From contig NZ_CP111079.1 in NCBI RefSeq assembly GCF_026278245.1, positions 3,982,501 to 4,046,500 of the forward strand: a DNA stretch of 64,000 nucleotides, written 5' to 3'. The notes beneath the pieces are model-generated. The model made no database searches. It saw nothing but the letters and a program-made list of their open reading frames with translations, and was not told the DNA's origin. The translations under genes were made by a program, and so were the position numbers. This DNA is from Pontibacter kalidii. GTDB lineage: Bacteria; Bacteroidota; Bacteroidia; Cytophagales; Hymenobacteraceae. Shown here in pieces: positions 1 through 7,793 of this stretch (position 1 is the first letter of the stretch; every line of letters begins with the position of its first letter).

Positions 1-1
1 C

Positions 2-760
2 CTGAATGCCTGGCTTACGGTGGTGCCGCAGGAGATACGCATGGCGCCGCTGCAAGCTCACAACGGCCATTTGAACACCCGCCTCGGCATTACCTCCTAC
101 ATTACCGTTACCACCGACGGTAAGCCGCAGGTGCAGGTAAACCGAACTCTGCCCAGGCTGATCGTGGATAGCCGCATGAGTGACGACGTACAGATCGGTT
201 TAACGGCCAGCATACCCTACGCCCATGCCAGCAAAATGCTGCAGGAGCAGGTGGCCAGGCAAACGTATACTTTCGATGGTGGCAAGAGTGAGATTACGGT
301 AAACGAGGCGGCCATTACGCCCGGCGGCAACCAGCTGGTGCTGATGCTGGACGTGAAAGGCAAGACCAAGGCCGGTATTTTCATAAAGAAGATAGAGGGC
401 AAAGTATACCTGCGCGGCACGCCCTACTACGATGCCGAGACTGCCTCCATCCGGGTGCGCGACGTGGCCTACGACCTCGACACGAAAGACAGAATCTTGA
501 GCACTGCCAGCTGGCTGGCCCAGAACAAGTTTGAGGAGATGATACAGCAGCAGGTAAGTATACCGGTGCAGCATGAACTGGAGAACGCCCGCAAAATGCT
601 GCAGGCCACGCTGGATAAGCAGGCCCGTGTGCACGAGTCGGTGCTGCTGCGCGGAAGTATAAACCACATCGCCCCGGATAACCTGTACCTGACCCAGGAT
701 GGCATAAAAGCCGTGGTAAATGCCAGAGGCACGCTAACTGCTACAGTAGATAAGCTCTAG
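2..760 (+). CDS. DUF4403 family protein, C-terminal part (5' end outside window)
   Basis: The reading frame is open from base 2, so the start lies upstream of the window; about 252 C-terminal residues are visible, ending in TAG. The visible part alternates beta-strand-like stretches with a helical segment rich in Gln, Glu and Lys, and resembles the Bacteroidota DUF4403 family (usually about 450-500 residues). The molecular function of that family is unknown to me. The gene converges on the lipoprotein gene at 898-1632, and the gap between them holds a long inverted repeat. Family assignment is by overall sequence character, so it is moderately sure. Confidence 0.7.
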   Translation: MNAWLTVVPQEIRMAPLQAHNGHLNTRLGITSYITVTTDGKPQVQVNRTLPRLIVDSRMSDDVQIGLTASIPYAHASKMLQEQVARQTYTFDGGKSEITVNEAAITPGGNQLVLMLDVKGKTKAGIFIKKIEGKVYLRGTPYYDAETASIRVRDVAYDLDTKDRILSTASWLAQNKFEEMIQQQVSIPVQHELENARKMLQATLDKQARVHESVLLRGSINHIAPDNLYLTQDGIKAVVNARGTLTATVDKL

Positions 761-762
761 CT

Positions 763-892
763 GCGTATCACGTAGCACGACAAAAGACTGTGTGACAAAA
801 GACAAAGGGATTACTTTGCCCGGAAGAAGTCCTTTGTCCTTTGTCTAATGGTCATTTGTCAAGGATACGTGATACGCCTTTCGTCTTTTGTC
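763..892. repeat. Nested inverted repeat between convergent genes
   Basis: GCGTATCACGTA at 763-774 has its exact reverse complement at 866-877. GACAAAAGAC at 779-788 has its exact reverse complement at 883-892. Inside lie further GACAAAAGACAAAGG-like and CCTTTGTCCTTTGTC-like stretches that can also pair. The unit fills almost the whole gap between two convergent genes, so it may serve as a bidirectional terminator or be a REP-like insertion. It lacks the compact GC stem and T-run of an ordinary terminator. Confidence 0.6.
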
Positions 893-897
893 AAGAA

Positions 898-1632
898 TCA
901 GAGCTTTCCGATTGGCCTGGGGCTGTTAAAGACCTCTTCCGGCACCGTGGCGGGGGCGGCTATGTCGGTCAGCACGAAATCGCTTTGGGAGTTGCTGCGG
1001 TCGGAGGCCAGTTTTATACTTCCGTAGTCACTGTAATCGCTCCAGCGGCGGGTAAAGGAGGGCTCGGCATCCTCAGCGCTCCGGAAGAAGGCCCATTGCG
1101 TTACCAGCCCCTGCTCCTTATCCACCCATACTTTATACTTGTTCTGGGGCGTCAGCCCCACCTGCGCAAAGGTCATCTCCAACACATCAGCCGGGGCTCC
1201 GTCCATGGTTTCTTCCTCGCCTAAATAAGTCAGATTAACGCCGGGGTCCAGTAGCTTAAAGGGCATCACGAGCCAGTAGGAGTTGTTTATCCAGAGGGCA
1301 TAGGCGCGCTCCAGCAGCTTTTGCTTCTCCTCCGGGCCCTGCAGCTCCTTGCCGTCTGCGTATACTTTGCCATCCTTGGTTTCGGTGTTGATGATGGCCA
1401 CCAGGCTGTCTTTCTCCCAGCGGAAGCTGTTCTGCTGCTTGTCCCACACCTGATACTGGTCATTGAAGGTCCAGGCGAGGTAGCGGGTATCCTTCCAGCC
1501 TTCTTCGCCGCCCATATTGTCTATCACCTCCCGGGCAATACGCTGGGCTTTTTCTTCAGGGGATTGTGCGCAGGAGAGGGGTAACAGCACCAGACACAGG
1601 AGCAGTGGTTTTAGCAGGTATCGAAGGAGCAT
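898..1632 (-). CDS. Putative lipoprotein, DUF6503/LolA-like
   Basis: This 244-residue protein starts with a hydrophobic signal and a lipobox ending at Cys21 (LLPLSC), so it should be lipid-anchored. The body has the pattern of the LolA-like beta-sheet fold seen in Bacteroidota DUF6503-type proteins: an N-terminal helix (EKAQRIAREVIDNMGG) followed by many aromatic strands. It could bind a lipid or other hydrophobic ligand, but nothing in the sequence identifies one. It is divergent from the BrkB-type gene at 1775; the roughly 140-base gap must carry both promoters. Confidence 0.65.
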   Translation of the reverse strand: MLLRYLLKPLLLCLVLLPLSCAQSPEEKAQRIAREVIDNMGGEEGWKDTRYLAWTFNDQYQVWDKQQNSFRWEKDSLVAIINTETKDGKVYADGKELQGPEEKQKLLERAYALWINNSYWLVMPFKLLDPGVNLTYLGEEETMDGAPADVLEMTFAQVGLTPQNKYKVWVDKEQGLVTQWAFFRSAEDAEPSFTRRWSDYSDYGSIKLASDRSNSQSDFVLTDIAAPATVPEEVFNSPRPIGKL

Positions 1633-1774
1633 AAGCGTACGTGTTTATTTGCGCTCCCGTGTACGGATTTATACTGGCACAGGATGCTCCTAAAGGCTTG
1701 CCGGCAAGGGTATACCAACCCAACGTAAAGGCGCTGCGTAGTTTAAGCCACACCAGAGACGACAAATATGCCCT

Positions 1775-2737
1775 ATGGCCAAATATACACCTAGAGGAAT
1801 TTTCCAGCTGCTCAAAATCTCTGTTAATGGCTTCCTGGATGCTAACGCGCTGCGGCTGGCGGCGGCGCTCGCCTTCAATGCTATTTTCTCCATTCCCCCG
1901 CTGCTGCTCATCATCATTAAGGCGGCGGGGTTCTTCTTTGGCGAGAAGGCCGTGTCGGGCAAGCTGGAGGAGCAGGCGTCCGCGGCCATCAGCCCGGAAG
2001 CGGCTTCCTCTATCCAAACCATGGTGCAGAACGCCAGCACGACCGAATCCACAGGATGGGCCATGTGGGTGGGCATCGGTACGCTCGTTTTTGCCGCCAC
2101 CACTTTCTTTGTTACCCTGCAACAGTCGCTTAACAGCGTCTGGAACCTGAAAGTAAAGCCCACCAGCGGCATCCTGCGCATGGCCAAGGAGCGAATGTTC
2201 TCCTTCGGGCTTATCCTGAGCATCTCGCTCCTGATGCTCATCTCCTTCGTCATCAGCGCGGCTATCTCCGTGCTGAGCGATTACCTCGGTCGCTTATTGC
2301 CGGACATCAGCGTATGGCTCATCAAGTTTCTCGACTTCACGATATCCATCGGTCTGACCACCCTGCTCTTCGCCCTGATCATGAAGTATTTGCCTGATGC
2401 CTACATCCGCTGGAAAGACACGCTCATCGGGGGCCTGATCACGGCGCTGCTCTTCACGATTGGTAAATTCCTTATCAGCTGGTACCTGGGCACCTCCGAC
2501 CCCGGCTCGGCCTACGGTGCGGCGGGCTCCATCATCCTGATACTTGTCTGGATCTACTACTCCTCCATGATCGTGTTCTTCGGGGCGGAGTTTACGCAGC
2601 AGTACGCTCATAAGTATGGCCAGCGCATCACGCCAAAGGCACACGCCGTGTTTATTGAGGAGCGCGAGGTGGTGGATAAGCGCGAAGAGCGCAGGGGCAC
2701 CGGCCGGCCAAAATCCGAGGGTAGGTTTGAGGGGTAG
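1775..2737 (+). CDS. YihY/BrkB family inner-membrane protein
   Basis: The 320-residue protein has about six hydrophobic segments and the family hallmarks: an early ALRLAAALAFNAIFSIPPLL segment near residues 26-45 and a late segment with GSAYGAAGSIILILVWIYYS near residues 248-267 followed by FFGAEFTQ. BrkB/YihY proteins are polytopic inner-membrane proteins; the name virulence factor BrkB is historical and no transport activity is firmly established. The C-terminal tail is short, charged and cytoplasmic. The ATG at 1775 is the first start that includes the whole family domain. The gene stands alone and is followed by a repeat-rich gap. Confidence 0.85.
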   Translation: MAKYTPRGIFQLLKISVNGFLDANALRLAAALAFNAIFSIPPLLLIIIKAAGFFFGEKAVSGKLEEQASAAISPEAASSIQTMVQNASTTESTGWAMWVGIGTLVFAATTFFVTLQQSLNSVWNLKVKPTSGILRMAKERMFSFGLILSISLLMLISFVISAAISVLSDYLGRLLPDISVWLIKFLDFTISIGLTTLLFALIMKYLPDAYIRWKDTLIGGLITALLFTIGKFLISWYLGTSDPGSAYGAAGSIILILVWIYYSSMIVFFGAEFTQQYAHKYGQRITPKAHAVFIEEREVVDKREERRGTGRPKSEGRFEG

Positions 2738-2829
2738 TTATTCGTTGTTCGTTGTTTGGCAAATAGTCTGCTGTAACAGTTTGTCTTTGCTTCAAGTGGT
2801 TGCCTGCAGTCCGGCTCCAACCACCCCTA

Positions 2830-2851
2830 CCCCTCCTTATCCAAGGAGGGG
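2830..2851. repeat. Solitary CCCCTCC/GGAGGGG hairpin
   Basis: CCCCTCCTT (2830-2838) and AAGGAGGGG (2843-2851) form a perfect 9-bp stem around ATCC. A C-rich flank (CCACCCCTA, 2821-2829) precedes it. The layout, C-rich flank then CCCCTCC, loop, GGAGGGG, is the same as in the arms that flank the DUF559 gene at 10.0-10.6 kb and in the hairpins near 17060 and 53450. Confidence 0.7.
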
Positions 2852-2903
2852 AGCCTGTAACTACTTTAGCACAAGTATGAGTTCTATAGCTACAGTCTTT
2901 GCG

Positions 2904-2926
2904 AGGGCAGGTTGCGACCTGTCCCT
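2904..2926. repeat. Small inverted repeat AGGGCAGGT...ACCTGTCCCT
   Basis: AGGGCAGGT at 2904-2912 pairs with ACCTGTCCCT at 2917-2926 with one bulged base. It sits in the roughly 740-base gene-free gap 2738-3477 between a BrkB-type gene and the 3' end of rlmN. I see no protein, RNA gene or promoter that explains it; it is one of several small palindromes collected in this gap. Confidence 0.5.
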
Positions 2927-2943
2927 ACAAAGTATGAAACCGC

Positions 2944-3360
2944 TCCTCCCAAGAGGAATTGTCACCCCACCCCAACCCTCCCCTAAGAACAGAGGAGGGA
3001 GCTCTGCTACTTCTGTTGTCCTCTCGAGCAGGGCGAGATATCTAGCCGGAATTCTAAAGAGATCTCTCCCATAGGTCGAGATGACAGCAAGGGCGGGAGC
3101 TATCGAATCTGATCCCAGTCCTTGGGTGGAGCGCCTTGTAGATTTCCGGTTTCGCTTTAGCGAAATTGCGGAGACCGCAGGTCAAGCAAAGGAAATGTAC
3201 ACCGCGCGATGCCCTTATCGAGGGCCCCTACCCCCAGGACGAGCCCTCTCGGGCTGGAGAGCAGAAAGTATAAATGGAACAAGTTGGTTGTAAAGCCGTG
3301 GATGAACGGGAGCTAGCAAGTATAGCTTGGTTCGGATTGCAGAAGGCAGCGGCTAATCGA
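2944..3360 (+). repeat. Composite dispersed repeat, copy 1
   Basis: This stretch matches, in reverse orientation, the gap at 53101-53540. The shared parts come in the same order: AAGAGG(GG)AATTGTC, a CCCTCC/GGAGGG hairpin (2976-2999), an imperfect palindrome bounded by TGTCNTCTCGAG and TCGAGATGACA (3017-3087), then a block with AGCGCCTTGT, TTCCGGT, a hairpin, AGCAAAGGAA, GCGCGATGC and GAGCCCTCTCGGGCT, and finally GCTAGCAAGTATAGCTTGG and GCAGCGGCTA. The hairpin at 3150-3165 (TTTCGC TTTA GCGAAA) differs from its partner (TGCCGC GACA GCGGCA) by two compensatory base-pair changes. Copy 1 has an extra run of about 18 bases near 3212-3235. It looks like a mobile or structured non-coding element; coding frames in it are not shared between the copies. 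Confidence 0.8.
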
Positions 3361-3404
3361 GACACAAGCGGACACTTGCGCCAGGGGTAACACTCCAGGT
3401 ATAG

Positions 3405-3462
3405 ATAAAATATAAAAACCGGCTCTTGCTAAATTTAGCAGGAGCCGGTTTTTATATTTTAT
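3405..3462. terminator. Long perfect bidirectional terminator after rlmN
   Basis: The palindrome is centred on 3433/3434 and has 29-bp arms with a single G-T wobble. The GC-rich middle (AAACCGGCTC) is flanked by A-runs on one side and T-runs on the other, so it can end transcription in both directions. It lies just beyond the 3' end of rlmN (minus strand) and closes the repeat-rich gap. Confidence 0.9.
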
Positions 3463-3519
3463 TATTGCGCTAGCTAATTGGCTGCGAAAGTCATGCTACG
3501 GAATACGAGCTACAGAAAA

Positions 3520-4593
3520 CTACGCCGGCTGCTTCTCCTTCACGGCCAGCTGGCCGCAGGCCGCGTCGATATCCTTGCCACGGCTGCGGCGCACATTTAC
3601 CTGCAGGCCACGGTCGGCCAGATAATAGATAAACGCCTGCAGGCGGTCGTCGTCGGTGTTTACAAAGTCGGCGTTCTCGATCGGGTTATACTCGATCAGG
3701 TTGATCTTGCACGGGATGATTTTGGAGAAGCGCAGCAGCTCTTCGGCATCTTGCAGGGTATCGTTAAAGTTATCGAACACGATGTACTCATACGTTACCT
3801 TGCGGCCGGTTACCTGGTGATAGTGCTTCAGGGCATCCTTCAAGGCCTCCAACGAGTTTGTCTCGTTGATCGGCATGATCTGGTTACGCTTCTCATCATT
3901 GGCTGCGTGCAGCGACAGGGCCAGGTTAGCCTTCACGCCATCGTCGGCCATTTTCTTGATCAGCTTGGCAATACCGGCCGTGCTTACCGTGATGCGCCGC
4001 GCGGCCATGCCCAGGCCATCATGCGCCGTGATGCGCTCGATGCTCTTCATCACGTTGGCGTAGTTGAGCATCGGCTCGCCCATGCCCATGTACACGATGT
4101 TGGTGAGCGGCTGGCCATACTGCCGGATACTTTGCTCGTTGATGCGTACCACCTGGTCGTAGATCTCGGCGGCGTCGAGGTTGCGCACGCGGTCCATGTA
4201 GCCGGTGGCGCAGAACTTACAGGTAAGCGAGCAACCTACCTGGCTGCTCACGCAGGCCGTTTTGCGCTCGTCGTGCGGAATCAGCACGCCCTCTACAATA
4301 TTGCTGTCATACAGTTTGAAGGCAGACTTAATCGTGCCGTCTTTGCTCAGCTGCTCGGTAGCCACCTGCACGGCGTTAATGGCAAAGTGCTGCTCTAGTT
4401 TCTCGCGCAAAGCCAGGCTCACGTTGTTCATCTCCGCAAACGACTGGGCCGAATGCTTCCAGAGCCACTCGTATACCTGCTTGGCCCGGAAAGGCTTTTC
4501 CCCGTTCTCCACGAGCCACGCCTTCAGGTCATCCAGCGTCAGCTTCCGGATATCCTTCCTGTTTATGATATTTATATCTGCAATCAAAGTCAT
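3520..4593 (-). CDS. rlmN: 23S rRNA (adenine-2503-C2)/tRNA methyltransferase RlmN
   Basis: RlmN is a radical-SAM enzyme that methylates C2 of A2503 in 23S rRNA and A37 in some tRNAs. The 357-residue protein has the 4Fe-4S motif C121-x3-C125-x2-C128 (CSLTCKFC), the SAM-binding GMGEPMLN motif near 170-177, and both cysteines of the ping-pong mechanism: Cys114 (TACVSSQ) and Cys346 (ACGQL) near the C-terminus. Length is normal for the family. The thioesterase gene ends 21 bases upstream on the same strand, so the two are probably one operon. A strong terminator follows at 3405-3462. Confidence 0.97.
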   Translation of the reverse strand: MTLIADINIINRKDIRKLTLDDLKAWLVENGEKPFRAKQVYEWLWKHSAQSFAEMNNVSLALREKLEQHFAINAVQVATEQLSKDGTIKSAFKLYDSNIVEGVLIPHDERKTACVSSQVGCSLTCKFCATGYMDRVRNLDAAEIYDQVVRINEQSIRQYGQPLTNIVYMGMGEPMLNYANVMKSIERITAHDGLGMAARRITVSTAGIAKLIKKMADDGVKANLALSLHAANDEKRNQIMPINETNSLEALKDALKHYHQVTGRKVTYEYIVFDNFNDTLQDAEELLRFSKIIPCKINLIEYNPIENADFVNTDDDRLQAFIYYLADRGLQVNVRRSRGKDIDAACGQLAVKEKQPA

Positions 4594-4614
4594 ACTGCAA
4601 AATTACAAAAATCC

Positions 4615-5043
4615 TCAGGCTTTAGTTTCAATCTTTGCCTTTACTTCAGCGGGCAGGGGCATTAGTTTGCGCTCCTGGTAATCAAAGCACAGCATACCGG
4701 TCTTGGCGCGGGCCACCTCCTTGCCGTTTTGGTTGGTGATGTGGTAGGTGATATCGAAGCCATACTTGTTCAGGTCATCAAAGGCCATACTTATAGCTAA
4801 CACATCGCCGTAAAAACCCTCGCCTTTGTACGCTATCGCCACATCGGCCATAATCATACTGGCCCCGATTATACTTAGTTCGCTCCAGCCGAAGTGGTTT
4901 AGCAGTTGCATGCGCGCCTCGTGCATGATGGAGAGCAGGGCGTCGTTGCCGAGGTGATTGCCGTAGTTCAGGTCGGTTACGCGCACCGGAATGTGGGCCG
5001 TAAAGTGGGTGTGGGCGGGGATGTCTACTTTAACTCGTGCCAT
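4615..5043 (-). CDS. Acyl-CoA thioesterase-like hotdog protein (4HBT type)
   Basis: The 142-residue protein has the size and pattern of a single hotdog domain. The motif D24-LNYGNHLGN-N33 is typical of 4-hydroxybenzoyl-CoA/YbgC-type thioesterases, where the Asp helps thioester hydrolysis. The true acyl substrate cannot be read from the sequence. It is the first gene of a likely two-gene operon with rlmN and is divergent from mnmD. No signal peptide is present, so it should be cytoplasmic. Confidence 0.85.
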   Translation of the reverse strand: MARVKVDIPAHTHFTAHIPVRVTDLNYGNHLGNDALLSIMHEARMQLLNHFGWSELSIIGASMIMADVAIAYKGEGFYGDVLAISMAFDDLNKYGFDITYHITNQNGKEVARAKTGMLCFDYQERKLMPLPAEVKAKIETKA

Positions 5044-5146
5044 GATATGGGTGCCGCTGCAGCTATACTTTTATTTTTTCTGCCCGGCTTATATAATTTT
5101 ATTAAATTCTGATTATGATATATTGCGGCCTCAAGGCAGTAATGCG

Positions 5147-5154
5147 TACCTTTG
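5147..5154 (+). promoter_or_regulatory. Bacteroidota -7 box for mnmD
   Basis: TACCTTTG matches the Bacteroidota primary-sigma -7 consensus TAnnTTTG. A weak -33 element (TTG, 5123-5125) lies 21 bases upstream, and the mnmD ATG follows 19 bases after the box. Confidence 0.65.
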
Positions 5155-5172
5155 CAAGGTAACACAAAAACC

Positions 5173-5859
5173 ATGCACCTCGAAATACGACAGACGAAAG
5201 ACGGCTCCAACACCCTTTACGTGCCCGAACTGAACGAGCACTACCACTCGGTGCATGGGGCCCTGCAGGAGTCGCAGCATGTGTTTATAAAGCATGGCCT
5301 GGAGTATGCGCTGGAGCAGAAGAAGGATTTGAAGGTGCTGGAGGTCGGCTTCGGCACCGGCCTGAATGCCATCCTTGCGTTCCCGTCTGCGCTGGCCAAG
5401 AAGGCTTTTATCCAGTACGACACGCTGGAGAAGTACCCGCTTGCCGGGGAGGTGGTGCAGCAGCTGCACTACGAAAACATCATCCTGAATCCAGAACTGT
5501 ACGAATATTTCCTGAAGCTGCACGCGGCGCCCTGGAACGAGCCCACCGATATTATCCCCTACTTCACGCTGCAGAAAATGCACGAGTCCCTGGAGGAGTA
5601 CGTGGCCCCGAACTCCTACTACGATGTGGTATTCTTTGATGCCTTTGCCCCTGAGAAGCAGCCGGAGCTCTGGTCAGACGCCATGTTTGAGAAACTGTAC
5701 AAGGCCATCCGGCCGGGCGGCATACTGGTTACCTACTGCGCCAAAGGCTCGTTTAAGCGCAGCCTGAAAGCCGCCGGCTTTGTAGTGGAGGCACTGCCCG
5801 GCCCTCCGGGCAAACGCGAGATGACGCGCGGCCTGAAGCCCCTGCCTGCCGACAGGTAG
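5173..5859 (+). CDS. mnmD: tRNA U34 5-methylaminomethyl-2-thiouridine methyltransferase MnmD
   Basis: MnmD makes the last step of mnm5s2U34 synthesis in tRNA wobble position. The 228-residue protein carries the SAM-binding motif VGFGTGLN (58-65) and the acidic FFDAFAP segment near residue 155, as in the C-terminal-type methyltransferase of MnmC; the FAD oxidase domain of enterobacterial MnmC is absent, as usual in Bacteroidota. I place the start at the ATG at 5173 (MHLEIRQTKDG) because family homology begins there; an in-frame TTG at 5152 overlaps the promoter box. The gene is monocistronic. Confidence 0.93.
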   Translation: MHLEIRQTKDGSNTLYVPELNEHYHSVHGALQESQHVFIKHGLEYALEQKKDLKVLEVGFGTGLNAILAFPSALAKKAFIQYDTLEKYPLAGEVVQQLHYENIILNPELYEYFLKLHAAPWNEPTDIIPYFTLQKMHESLEEYVAPNSYYDVVFFDAFAPEKQPELWSDAMFEKLYKAIRPGGILVTYCAKGSFKRSLKAAGFVVEALPGPPGKREMTRGLKPLPADR

Positions 5860-6109
5860 CCCTTACACCTGCCCTGACATTCAAATAGTTATACTACGCA
5901 TTGCACTGTTTCCCAACAAGGCTGCATTGCGCGTGAGCGCTTCCGGGACATGGCTTACTTTTTTCAGGATTGTCTGCATCAAAGATGAACCTAATTTAAA
6001 ACAGAATAGTTAGGGACTAAATTGCACTTTTTTGCAGGTGCCATACTTTGAAATAAGAAATAAAACCTTACATTGCACTTCAGAAAAGTATCCCCTAATC
6101 GTTCACCAT

Positions 6110-6418
6110 ATGAAAAGCTTACTTAGAAAAGTATCTTCTAGCATCATCAAGCCATTTCTTCCTAAGTATGAAGTGGTTTGCACCTCTTACCAGGTAATCC
6201 CGGGCCATCCGGTAAACGGCAACCAGCAAAAGCACACCTTTGAGAAGGGCGCCTCCGAGGAAGCCAGGAAATTCTACGTAAAAGTGATCAACTCCGACAT
6301 GACCAGAACCATGGCCCCAGTGGAGGTGCACCTGAAGCGCCGCGGCAGAACCATCGAGAAGCAACACTTCGGACCGGTGGACGAGCTAAAGAAATTCAAC
6401 ATCGTCTACAAAGGCTAA
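6110..6418 (+). CDS. Small conserved-looking hypothetical protein
   Basis: The 102-residue product (MKSLLRKVSSSIIKPF...) is basic, has no signal peptide and no membrane segment, and I do not recognise a family. Start is placed at the ATG at 6110; an in-frame TTG 26 codons upstream would add an unlikely leader. Codon use matches neighbouring genes and a strong terminator follows at once, which supports expression. It converges on the TetR gene at 6504. Confidence 0.7.
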   Translation: MKSLLRKVSSSIIKPFLPKYEVVCTSYQVIPGHPVNGNQQKHTFEKGASEEARKFYVKVINSDMTRTMAPVEVHLKRRGRTIEKQHFGPVDELKKFNIVYKG

Positions 6419-6439
6419 GTACTTTTACAAAGCCCTGAA

Positions 6440-6479
6440 ACAGAAGCGCCTCCCGGTAGCAATCGGGAGGCGCTTCTGT
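6440..6479. terminator. Bidirectional terminator between convergent genes
   Basis: A perfect 16-bp stem (6440-6455 with 6464-6479, core GAAGCGCCTCCCG) closes around an 8-base loop and ends in TTTAT. It serves the small gene at 6110 and the TetR gene at 6504. Confidence 0.93.
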
Positions 6480-6503
6480 TTATAACGACGTCGGTTCTAT
6501 GCG

Positions 6504-7043
6504 CTAGCTCTGCTTTATGAACTTTGCCTTCGTCAGGTCCAGCATTTTAGTAAAGTGCGTCTTGTCCTCGTTGGTGAGGTAGGCTCTCCAGAGGCCCTCT
6601 ACCAACAGCATCAGGATCTCCGTCTCCAGCTCCGGCTCCTGGTGGCCCAGCTTACGGAATGCCTCTACCAGCTTTGCCTTCACCGAGTTAAGGTAGCGCT
6701 GGTGATGGCGCTGCGCCACCTCCTCGTCCACCATGCGGAACTGCATCCGCCAGAAATCCCTTTCATCCTCCACCAGTTTCTGTGGCATGTCCAGCACGTT
6801 GCTGATCAGTTTGGCGGGGTCGTTCTCCTCCACCGATTTCTTGCTCTTCTCGGTAATACGCCTGTAGCCGGCTTTCACGACTGCCTCCAGCAGGTTCTCC
6901 TTGCTGATGTAATGCTTAAAAATAAGTCCTTCTGATACGCCGGCAGCTTTGGCTATCTGGCTGGTGGGAGTGGCATCGTACCCTTTTTCAGCAAAGAGGT
7001 TTAATGCAGTGTCTAGGATGATTTCTTTCTTGGTTTTGGGCAT
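6504..7043 (-). CDS. TetR/AcrR family transcriptional regulator
   Basis: The 179-residue protein has a canonical TetR N-terminal DNA-binding domain: helix 1 (KKEIILDTALNLFAEKGYDA, 5-24) and a helix-turn-helix around TSQIAKAAGVSEGLIFKHY (27-45). The C-terminal ligand-binding region is helical and not assignable to a known ligand. No efflux pump or enzyme gene is adjacent, so its target is unknown; autoregulation is common in the family. The upstream region is AT-rich and contains ATTAATAATTAA-like half-sites. Confidence 0.92.
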   Translation of the reverse strand: MPKTKKEIILDTALNLFAEKGYDATPTSQIAKAAGVSEGLIFKHYISKENLLEAVVKAGYRRITEKSKKSVEENDPAKLISNVLDMPQKLVEDERDFWRMQFRMVDEEVAQRHHQRYLNSVKAKLVEAFRKLGHQEPELETEILMLLVEGLWRAYLTNEDKTHFTKMLDLTKAKFIKQS

Positions 7044-7129
7044 CTTGGTACTAAATAGCAGGTTATTCTTACATCAGCAACAGGTTTGGCAGGTACAGTG
7101 CTTTGCTATATGCCTGTTAAGGCTAAATA

Positions 7130-7137
7130 CAAAAGTA
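7130..7137 (-). promoter_or_regulatory. Bacteroidota -7 box for the TetR gene
   Basis: On the minus strand the sequence reads TACTTTTG, matching TAnnTTTG, about 87 bases before the tetR-type start codon. I see no clear -33 TTTG at the expected spacing. Confidence 0.45.
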
Positions 7138-7214
7138 CAATATAGCTAATTAATAATTAAGCACCTGAGACAATACATTTGTTTCCACAAATTAATTAAA
7201 AAATTCGTCTGTTG

Positions 7215-7793
7215 TTATACTGCCGCGCGCCATACCCCCTGTGGCATCACCACGGCATCCAGCGGCACGTCAAACGGGTTAGGATCGGCGATGCTTTCCA
7301 CGGGTGGCTCCAGCGAGAGGCCAACCTTGAGCACATCGGGGCGGCAGTCGGCCAGGAAGCGGTCGTAAAAGCCTTTGCCGTAGCCTACGCGGTGGCCTGC
7401 CCTATCGAAGGCCAGCAGCGGCACCAGCACCACATCCACCTCGCGGGCATGGATGATGTGCGCGTCCTGCGGCTCGGGGATGCCCCAGGCATTCTCTATC
7501 AGCACAGCCTCGTCGGTGAGGTGGTGGTGGGTGAGTACGTTCTGCCCGGCATCGGTTACCGGCACCGCCACGCGCACCTCGGGGTGCTCCTGCCGCAGCC
7601 GCTCGATAATGGCCCAGGTGTTTACTTCGTTGTTTTTGAGGATAGGCAGAAACACGTGCACCGTCTGGCCAGCCCGCAACGGGAAGTGCCTGAAAAACAC
7701 CTCGGCGATGCGCTGGCTGCGTTGCTGCACCTCCTCCTGCGGCAAAGTGCGCCGCTGCCGCAGCATGTGTTTTCGTAGATCTGCCTTCAGCAT
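7215..7793 (-). CDS. 5-formyltetrahydrofolate cyclo-ligase
   Basis: This enzyme converts 5-formyl-THF to 5,10-methenyl-THF using ATP, rescuing folate stored as folinic acid. The 192-residue protein has the hallmark GYGKGFYDRF loop (137-146) and the preceding VVLVPLLAFDRAGHR segment. The ATG at 7793 overlaps the bshC stop codon in TGATG, which implies translational coupling; a GTG one codon upstream is possible but less likely. It is the second gene of a two-gene operon with bshC. Confidence 0.93.
   Translation of the reverse strand: MLKADLRKHMLRQRRTLPQEEVQQRSQRIAEVFFRHFPLRAGQTVHVFLPILKNNEVNTWAIIERLRQEHPEVRVAVPVTDAGQNVLTHHHLTDEAVLIENAWGIPEPQDAHIIHAREVDVVLVPLLAFDRAGHRVGYGKGFYDRFLADCRPDVLKVGLSLEPPVESIADPNPFDVPLDAVVMPQGVWRAAV

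Noticed and set aside
2616..3293. Two open frames of 152 and 70 codons in the gap after the BrkB-type gene
   Set aside because: They run across hairpins and the composite repeat, are not kept in the second repeat copy, and show no protein family features.
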